Positions 57,501-64,000 of a stretch of DNA of 64,000 bases are shown here, one piece after another. Where the stretch lies: NCBI GenBank assembly GCA_003415625.1, contig PYIU01000007.1:1054001-1118000 (forward strand). Direction: 5' to 3'. How positions within the stretch are numbered: position 1 is the first letter of the stretch; every line of letters begins with the position of its first letter. This DNA is from Aquanectria penicillioides (lineage: Eukaryota; Ascomycota; Sordariomycetes; Hypocreales; Nectriaceae). The translations under genes were made by a program, and so were the position numbers. The notes below the pieces were generated by a model that was not told where the DNA came from, searched no databases, and saw only the letters and a list, made by a program, of their open reading frames with translations.

Positions 57501-60116
57501 TTCCCTCAAGCCTAAGAGTTGATACATGGGTCAAGGTTGGCACCGAAATCACCACCTCGTACGATCCCTTGGTAGCAAAACTCATCGCTTCCGGGGCTGA
57601 TCGCCGCGAGGCCTTGAAGAATTTGGTGGATGGTCTTGCTGCCACTCGCCTCGAAGGCGTGGAGACGAATCTGGATTATCTCCGCCAGATTGTCTCATCC
57701 TCTCTGTTTGAGTCTGGAGACTACACCACGAAATCACTCGACACATTCCAGATTGTATCGCAGTCCTTCGAGGTCCTCCAACCTGGTGCCTTGACCACTG
57801 TTCAGGACTATCCCGGAAGGGCAGGTTATTGGAGTGTGGGTGTTCCGCCTGGTGGCCCCATGGATGACTTTTCCTTCAGGCTGGCGAACCGTCTTTTAAA
57901 TAACCCGCCCGAGAGCGCAGGGCTTGAATGTACTTTTCAAGGTCCTTCGCTACGGTTTCACTGCGATACTTGTGTAGCTGTAACCGGAGGAGGCGCACCC
58001 ATAACCATAGATGACGAGCCCATGGCCTCGAATCAAGCAATCCGAGTTCGATCGGGGCAAGTTCTAACAATCGGTACGGTCGAATATGGATATCGTGTCT
58101 ATCTAGCCATCGAAGGAGGTGTTCGAGTTCCTATCGTCATGGGAAGTAGGGCAACGTTCGAGTTAGGAAAGTTGGGAGGGTTCAAGGGTCGGAAATTGCA
58201 GACTCGAGATATCCTGCTTCTCAACCCGGCCGTCTCGTCTGAGGCGCCAGCCGCCGAGGTCGGTCGAATCGCTCCACCAATACCTATTCCTCGTCAGCCA
58301 AAATCCCAGTGGACAATCAGAGTAATCCCTGGGCCTCACGGCGCTCCAGAGTACTTCACCACAGAGAGCTTTCAGTCGCTCTTTTCAAGTGAGTGGAGGG
58401 TGCACCACAATAGTAATCGCTTGGGGGTCCGGCTTACGGGCCCTCAGCCGGAATGGTCCAGGCCGACTGGAGGTGAGGCAGGCCTGCACCCCTCAAATAT
58501 CCACGACAGCCCGTACTCGGTTGGAAGCGTGAGCTTTACTGGCGATGAGGCCGTTGTCTTGGCGTGTGATGGTCCTAGTCTTGGTGGTTTTGTGGTTTTC
58601 TGCGTTATTGCGTCGGCAGATTTGTGGAAGATGGGCCAGGTGCGGCCTGGAGATACCATTCGGTTCGACATCATCAGCGTCAAGATTGCCATGGAACTCG
58701 AAGCCCAACTAGACCATGCTATTGATAAACTTTTGCCTCTTTTCATTCCTGATAGGGCTGTAGTCGATCAAGCGTCAATAGCGAACCGGATCTCTGAGAA
58801 CCACGGTGTAGTCGGTCGGATAGATCAGGATGGTCAGCAGATCGTTGTCCGACAAGCCGGGGACCGCGCGATGCTGCTAGAATTCGGAGAAGCAACTGCT
58901 TTCGACTTACGCCAAAGCTTCGGAATCTTCGCGTTCTGTGAGCAGCATAACAAAAACCCCATTCCTGATGTGGAGGAACTCACGCCAGGAGTTTTTACTC
59001 TGCACCTCATATACAAGAGTGGCCTGTGCCCAGACACGGTCATGATTCGCTTGATTGAGCATGTTGGATCATACAACTTGCCAACGGAAGTCCCCTCCCG
59101 ACTGTTTCACCTCCCTCTTACTTTTGACGATAGCGTCAACAAAGCAGCTGTCGAACGGTACTCGGCCACAATTCGAAGCGAAGCCCCATGGCTTCCAAGC
59201 AACATCGAGTTCTTGGAGAAGCTGAACGGCCTAAACGACATATCTTCTTTGCTGCATAACGCAACCTTCCTTGTCCTCGGCCTTGGCGACGTATTCATGG
59301 GTTCGCCTTGTTGTATTCCTCTGGACCCCCGGCATCGCCTATTCGGAACAAAGTATAATCCATCAAGGTCTTTCACGCCTCGGGGGGCTGTCGGTATCGG
59401 CGGACAGTATATGTGCATCTATGCAACGGACTCCCCGGGAGGATATCAGCTAGTGGGTCGCACTGTCGATGTTTGGGACTCACAGCTGGTTCGCGTTGAG
59501 TACGGGAAATGCAGCGGGCGAAATGAAGACACGAGCACATCTGACGCCAAGCCGTGGATGTTCCGTCAGTTCGACCGCATTACCTTCTACCACGTTAGTG
59601 AGTCTGATCTCGACAAGAAGCCCACTAAGGAACTCATAAAGGTGAACGATGGAGTTCTGGACCTGGTAGATTACGAGGCGTGGTTGGAGAAAAACAAAGA
59701 CGACATCGCTGCCACTGCAGCCCGTCAGGCCAAGGCCATCGCTAGCGCGCCGTTTGTGGATGACCTTTGCCGCCCTTATTTGCCCCGTGTCAGTCCACAT
59801 CAGATCGCACACCACCTTGCGTATGGGAGTTCCGACATCAAAGGCGAACGCGTCACGGCCTTGATGCCCGGCCGGTGCTACAAGGTGATCGTAAAGAAGG
59901 GGGATGTCGTGAGCAAGGGCGATATACTGGTAAGCCAACTTCACGGAGAAATGTTGTACCAAACGAATGAGAGTTGACCTTCAACAGCTGTGCGTGGAAT
60001 CTAGCAAGATGGAGGTGGAGATTCGTAGCCCGACAAGCGGCAAGTGTACTGCTGTGCTTGTCGAAGCAGGTGATTTGGTGGAGGTCAATGACGACATGAT
60101 CATCATCGAAGAGTGA
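54512..60116 (+). CDS. DUR1,2: Urea amidolyase (allophanate hydrolase + urea carboxylase), Dur1,2
   Basis: Two exons, 54512-59929 and 59988-60116, 1848 residues. It degrades urea: the biotin-dependent carboxylase part makes allophanate, the amidase part releases ammonia and CO2, in the cytosol. Order: amidase-signature domain with VPFAAKDN and VSGGSSSGSA plus TDTAGSGRVPAG (Lys-cisSer-Ser triad); biotin carboxylase from SRVLVANRGEIAVRII with ATP-grasp STAGGGGIGL; carboxyltransferase halves (KipA/KipI-like) from VLQPGALTTVQDYPGR; and a biotin carrier on exon 2. The single intron (58 bp, GTAAGC to CAG) splits the carrier domain; without it the protein lacks the biotin lysine. The attachment site reads VESSKMEVEI, with Ser where Met usually precedes the Lys. 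Upstream lie GATA sites and a divergent Zn2Cys6 regulator. Confidence 0.95.
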
Positions 60117-60616
60117 CGATAGTCGTATTCCTACCTATCTTTGGTGGAGTTGTTGGGTGCTTTTCGAAACTCTAGGTACATGCGTTAGTTCGTACAGGAG
60201 GATAGGGGTTTTATACAACTAGATGGAGGATCGTTTGGATTGCGGAAATCGGAAGTTTAGAGTTTTGTACCTGCCCACATTCACATTATTTAAGGTAGCC
60301 AATGTCAGATTAGACGAGCAACTTCTAGTTTGTATTCTTGTTCCCATTATGTGTTGCTTAACACAACATCAGAAATCCTATGCCAATGCGAAGCCATGAA
60401 GATCCTATCGTCGTAGAATCCAGCCCAAAATAGGAAACACGGGTCGCTCCAGTCCAGACGGTAAAGGAAGGAGTCATACATAAAATAGGAATCGCGGGCC
60501 GCCCCGGTCCTAATAGTAAGGAAATAAACGGCTTCGAAAATATGAATCGCCGCTCGAGCTAGTTCAGAGTTGAGTAGATGGATTGGCCTTTTTAAAAGCA
60601 GTGGTCGGAGGATGAT
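60117..60616. other. Intergenic region with a 55-bp tandem repeat
   Basis: 500 bp between convergent genes: the 3' flanks of urea amidolyase and of the leftward small gene. It contains the repeat at 60426-60565 and nothing else I can identify. Confidence 0.5.
60426..60565. repeat. Imperfect 55-bp tandem repeat, three copies
   Basis: Units begin AAAATAGGAAACACGGGTCG (60426), AAAATAGGAATCGCGGGCCG (60482) and AAAATATGAATCGCCGCTCG (60537), spaced 56 and 55 bp, with diverging sequence. Confidence 0.65.
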
Positions 60617-61300
60617 CTATTTGGCAGCTTGTTCCCTCTTCGCTCGAGCCTTGTTGAGAGACTCTTTGACACGGGGTTGTCTGAGGATGCCATTGCGCTC
60701 CCTGGCGAGATTGTCGTTTGAGAAGTATGAGAAATCCTAATTAATGTCAGCTTGAGTCAGAGAAGGTATAATGAATGAAATAGCATACAATAAGCCAACC
60801 AGGATCAACAACTGTTGCAGTCATGACGTACTGCTTGCCGGTAAAGCTGAGTCTGTCGAAGATGATCCACTCATGGTTGGCATCCACGAGAGCACTCTCT
60901 GCATGGAGACCACCATTGAAGTTGGCATTGGATACCGTGTACACCTCGTTACCGATAGAAATCGCTGAACGGAAGAAGAAGCTTCGAGCCAAAGCCTCCC
61001 GAACCCTGGTCTCGTAGTCCGGTGCATTATATACCGAGTCTCTTAAGCCACCTCCAAGTATCGCCGTGGCAATATTAGCCACTTGCCCATGGGTCTCGAT
61101 AATTTCGTCCAGTGCTTTTCGACTGACGGATGCATTAAAACACCGCTGATCCATTTCCGAGGTCACAGCAATCTTTCTCGCTCCAGGCGTGTCCTGCACA
61201 GTGAATTCCCAGCGTTCACTTAATTTAGTGGGTACTACAGGCAGCGAGCCAGCACTGAACTGTGCCCTTGGTCATTTCCAACCTGCGCATTCATGAACAT
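60617..61300 (-). CDS. Hypothetical protein of about 180 residues
   Basis: Proposed exons on the minus strand: 61300-61283, 61193-60789, 60736-60617. The second junction is good (GTATGC donor, TTAG acceptor) and joins PGWLI to DFSYFSNDNLARERNG and a Lys/Arg-rich tail. The first exon (MFMNAQ) is phase-compatible but its GTTGGA donor is weak; the alternative is to start at the internal Met of EMDQRC. The middle part (GQVANIATAILGGGL, FRSAISIGNEVYTVSNANFNGG) is protein-like with a hydrophobic, Gly-rich stretch, but I do not recognise a family and see no clear signal peptide. Flanked by urea amidolyase (convergent) and tRNA-Asn. Confidence 0.6.
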
Positions 61301-61344
61301 CACAATAAATACCTCACAACGACCCACGGCAGCAGCAAAACAAA

Positions 61345-61424
61345 TCCCCTATGGCGCAATCGGTAGCGCGTCTGACTGTTAAAAGACTATCAGGAGGTTG
61401 GTGGTTCGAGCCCACCTGGGGGAG
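61345..61424 (+). tRNA. tRNA-Asn (anticodon GTT) with a very short intron
   Basis: 80 nt. Acceptor stem TCCCCTA/TGGGGGA, D arm GGCGCAATCGGTAGCGCG, T arm with GTTCGAGCC. The anticodon stem TCTGA/TCAGG encloses 14 nt beginning CTGTTA, giving anticodon GTT and an apparent intron of only about 7 nt after position 37. Confidence 0.88.
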
Positions 61425-62109
61425 TCACATCATCTGCTTTGATGGCCTCGTGTCATTGAACCTTTACACACTGCGGTGACCCGGGCCCAACCCGGGGAGA
61501 TCAACGTTTCTTTTTGGCATTTTGTGGAGTTCTGCTATCACAAGGTCAATAAACCAGTGTCGTCCTGCACAGAGGTCTCGTCAGTTCAGTGGATGGATGG
61601 CCAGTGATATGTTGCTTTTGACATTCCCATTATCTATCTGAGTGGTTGAAGGACATATGTGTGGTGTTCTCGACCGTCGAGCCCTAAAAGCTGCATATTC
61701 CTAGACGCTCGTCCGATACCTCTCTCACGCATCTCTATAGCTTTACGTTCGCTTTTGTTATCTAACGTGCGACTAGTATGTTGCCAACCCTCAGTCAAAC
61801 GTCCTGCATCGATGCCGTACAGTCACAGCCATATGGCCAGGATGTCCCATTGACTGCGATGGGGTACCATTTTGATAGGATTTTGTGTAATTCCAGTAAG
61901 TATTACTTATTATCTGCCACTTCCTCAGTTCTACGCCAAGCCCCTGTAGACTCTCTCCATGGCCAAAGCCATCCAACTCGAGTCTTCCACTAACGAGATG
62001 ATGGGAACAGAAATCAATTACCATGAATTTAGGAGATTGAGAGAGTTGTAACTCCATTCTTCCGATGAACCAGACATACCAGTGAAGTCAGCATTTCTTG
62101 GGGTACACA

Positions 62110-62147
62110 ATAAGAAACCCGAGGCGACATCACAGACCGCTTGCGGC
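62110..62147 (+). repeat. Dispersed repeat, copy 2
   Basis: Same orientation and near-identical to 52988-53025: both start ATAAGAAACCCGAGGCGA and share ACAGACCGCTT.CGGC, with differences in a 4-bp stretch between. Possibly remains of a small mobile element. Confidence 0.65.
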
Positions 62148-62939
62148 TGGTGTGAGACGAAAGATCAGGTTTTTCCACAGCACAATCCATGCTTGGTCAA
62201 CTTCCACACGCTTGACTCACATTATTGATATTCTGAAGAAGGCTCAAGCGCCTGAATGCGATTCCTCCAACGCCCCTTCTGATTCCATGGGAAAGCTATC
62301 GTCGGAAATCGAGCCCTTTGGTTGACGAGCAGCGGCGATAGAGCATCCTTCGCCGGTCCTAGTAGCAATTTACTCCAGGTCGATGCCACGTAAATCACGA
62401 CTGGTACTTGAGACCTAATAGCGACCTCAGTCTTGATACGACACGGTTGTCCACTGTGAAATATCTCGGCAATATTCAGGATTTCAAGGTTCGGTTGGAT
62501 TGATGTATGCTTCACTACCCGCTAGCAGGTTCCGTAGCATTTAGTATTTGCCGCTTGCAACTCGAGATTTCAGTTAAAATGCTACGCGCTTCATCGCCTG
62601 CTTGCAGGTTCCGAAGCACCAGGAATCTGTTGCTTTTGACCCCGGAAGCCTACAGAAAATCCAAATTGCCATAATGTTACGATTGCAACATCGCCTTGAA
62701 CCGAACCCGACCGAAGGAAGGGTTGTAAGAAGGGTTGTCGGGGATAGAAATGAACTAAGAACTCGTTTTAGTCGCTACGTAGACAAGTAGAAAAGAGGGT
62801 TTACAGCTGGGAGACAGCTGATGCCAATGGGTAGCTAAGGGAAGAGGAGAGGAATGGAACCGAGAGCTCAATTTAGCTACTGTATAGGTAGGTAGGTAGG
62901 GAAGGGTGTTTATAGAGGAGAGCCATTTGACGCCAACGG

Positions 62940-63368
62940 GTCAAGGCGCCGAAGGTTACTAGGTATCCAGTCAAACCTAACCAAGCCGAAAGTTGTGAAG
63001 TAAGCTAGGTGAAGAGAATAGAAATTGAACTGGGGAACTTACTTTCGCCAATAGCAATGTTGGTCGAGAGGAACACCCACGACTACAAGGCAATTGACAC
63101 TCACAAGTCACGCCACCGAAGCTCACATGCAGAGGGCCTTGGGTATCCCAGCAACGTTGCTAAAGAAGAGTTCGAGGGGAACAGGAAAGAAATGAAAGTG
63201 AAAATCCACTTTCGCCAATCAGCAGCTAGAGAGAGACAGGAGTTGACAGGCAGGTCACGGCGTCGAAGGCCAGATGCGGAGGCGTTGGTTGCCCTCGCAA
63301 CATTGTTGAAAAAGACGAAAGCCGAGAGAGGTGACGAGGTCTACAGCAGGAGACGCCACGGCGCCGAG
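62940..63368. repeat. Diverged tandem array with a unit of about 150-167 bp
   Basis: The segment GTCAMGSCRYCGAAG recurs at 62940, 63107 and 63254, with a weaker copy near 63354. Independently CTTTCGCCAAT recurs at 63042 and 63209, again 167 bp apart. Units have drifted strongly. Confidence 0.5.
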
Positions 63369-63751
63369 GAAGATGGAGGGATATGTTAGTCGGAAGTGGG
63401 CGGAAGCAGAGACGTGTCCCTCGGAGCAGCTAGCAGTAATGCGTCCTGGAGAGCAGCTGATCAGTTAGTCCAAGACCCAGAATAGCATAGTCAATCACGG
63501 ACCTCAAGTGTTTTAATTAAAAGCACGAACCTATGCGAGTGAGAGTCTAGCGGCGTCGGTGATTCGGGGGTGGAAGCAATGGCCATGCCAAAATCATTGC
63601 GTCAACGAGATCGCGACAATTAGAAACTTTACTCGGCAGTCGTTTGCAGCGTGGTGATCGGCTAAGCATGGAGGCCACGGGGGTTGCAACTCACTGTCAA
63701 AAAAACGAGTGATAAGTTAAGTTTCCGGGAGATGAACTCGCCTCAGTAGGT

Positions 63752-64000
63752 ATGTCCTTCCATTCCCCAGGAAGCTGCCCAGCAGAACTTGATATCGGAG
63801 CCTCGTTCTGTGCGGGGCGTGAAAAGGCCATGAGCAATGTTCTCACACGAACGCTCTTAGAGACTGGCCAAGAAGTTCCTGGACTTTTCTACATCATCTC
63901 ATTCCTGAAAGGATTCTCCCGAGGGAACTTGGAGTTTGTGACTGACACCGACTCTGTGCCAGACGATGATGGCGGTGCCGCTCTCGGCGATGCTTGGGGG
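63752..64000 (+). CDS. Possible 5' part of a gene leaving the right edge
   Basis: From ATG 63752 the frame stays open for 83 codons to the window end: it begins MSFHSPGSCPAELDIGA and includes CAGREKAMSNVLTRTLLETG. The composition is protein-like and acidic near the edge. No motif recognised, and no upstream elements prove the start; it could instead be an internal exon after an acceptor at 63770. Confidence 0.35.
   Translation, partial: MSFHSPGSCPAELDIGASFCAGREKAMSNVLTRTLLETGQEVPGLFYIISFLKGFSRGNLEFVTDTDSVPDDDGGAALGDAWG

Larger units (their letters stand above)
61425..63751. other. Repeat-bearing intergenic region
   Basis: About 2.3 kb with no convincing gene. It contains the second copy of a dispersed repeat (62110-62147), a local duplication of a GCAGGTTCCGNAGCA segment (about 62525-62540 and 62605-62620), a TAGG microsatellite near 62884-62900 and a diverged tandem array at about 62940-63370. 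The 126-codon open frame at 63009-63389 lies inside that array and is best explained by it. Confidence 0.5.

Noticed and set aside
61480..61510. Possible second tRNA or hairpin near GACCCGGGCCCAACCCGGGG
   Set aside because: Only a GC-rich palindrome; no tRNA arms can be folded around it.
63009..63389. 126-codon plus-strand open frame
   Set aside because: It coincides with the diverged tandem repeat and has a biased Arg/Lys/Glu composition.

Overview
The window is nuclear DNA of a filamentous ascomycete (Pezizomycotina, most likely Sordariomycetes, perhaps Hypocreales). The evidence is short introns of about 50-140 bp with GTRAGT-type donors, CTRAC branch points and YAG acceptors, gene spacing of 1-3 kb, intron-containing tRNA genes, and families typical of these fungi: Spherulin-4, Dal5-type permeases, siderophore transporters, Zn2Cys6 regulators and urea amidolyase. 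No bacterial, viral or organellar stretch is evident.

Layout. 0.5-16.4 kb: a Spherulin-4 (Sph3-like) glycoside hydrolase, a UDP-glucose 4-epimerase (Uge3-like) and a roughly 2850-residue membrane glycosyltransferase with a GT4 domain (Gtb3-like). This matches the core of the galactosaminogalactan exopolysaccharide cluster of Aspergillus fumigatus; the other two members (ega3, agd3) are not in the window and may lie beyond its left edge. 17.9-25.5 kb: an MDR-family reductase, a Dal5-like permease, a fringe-like glycosyltransferase with a PAN/apple-like tail, and a PQ-loop membrane protein. 27.9-45.7 kb: an accessory-looking run of an AMID-type FAD oxidoreductase, an atypical SDR, an unidentified gene relic, a GT1 glycosyltransferase, a broken siderophore transporter, mitochondrial Atm1, a P450 with a damaged heme loop and a flavin monooxygenase. 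46.5-48.8 kb: tRNA-Pro and a fragmented RRM/RGG locus. 50.5-60.1 kb: a Zn2Cys6 regulator (TamA/Dal81-like) divergent from urea amidolyase, with GATA sites in between. 60.6-64 kb: a small hypothetical gene, tRNA-Asn, diverged repeats, and a possible gene leaving the right edge.

Two cross-cutting observations matter to any user. First, at least five places in four genes need one extra C or G in a short C/G run to restore a conserved frame (Gtb3-like, fringe-like GT twice, AMID, Zn2Cys6 TF). The repeated direction and context suggest consensus error rather than real gene loss. Second, the siderophore transporter has three in-frame TAG codons, each where a Trp (TGG) is expected. That fits RIP-type C-to-T change or stop codons recoded by A-to-I mRNA editing, which is known in Sordariomycetes.

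The exopolysaccharide genes work as precursor epimerase, polymerising/exporting synthase and processing hydrolase. The urea amidolyase and its neighbouring regulator form a plausible nitrogen-catabolism pair. Exon limits were read by eye from splice signals and frame continuity; family names rest on motif recognition, not on searches.
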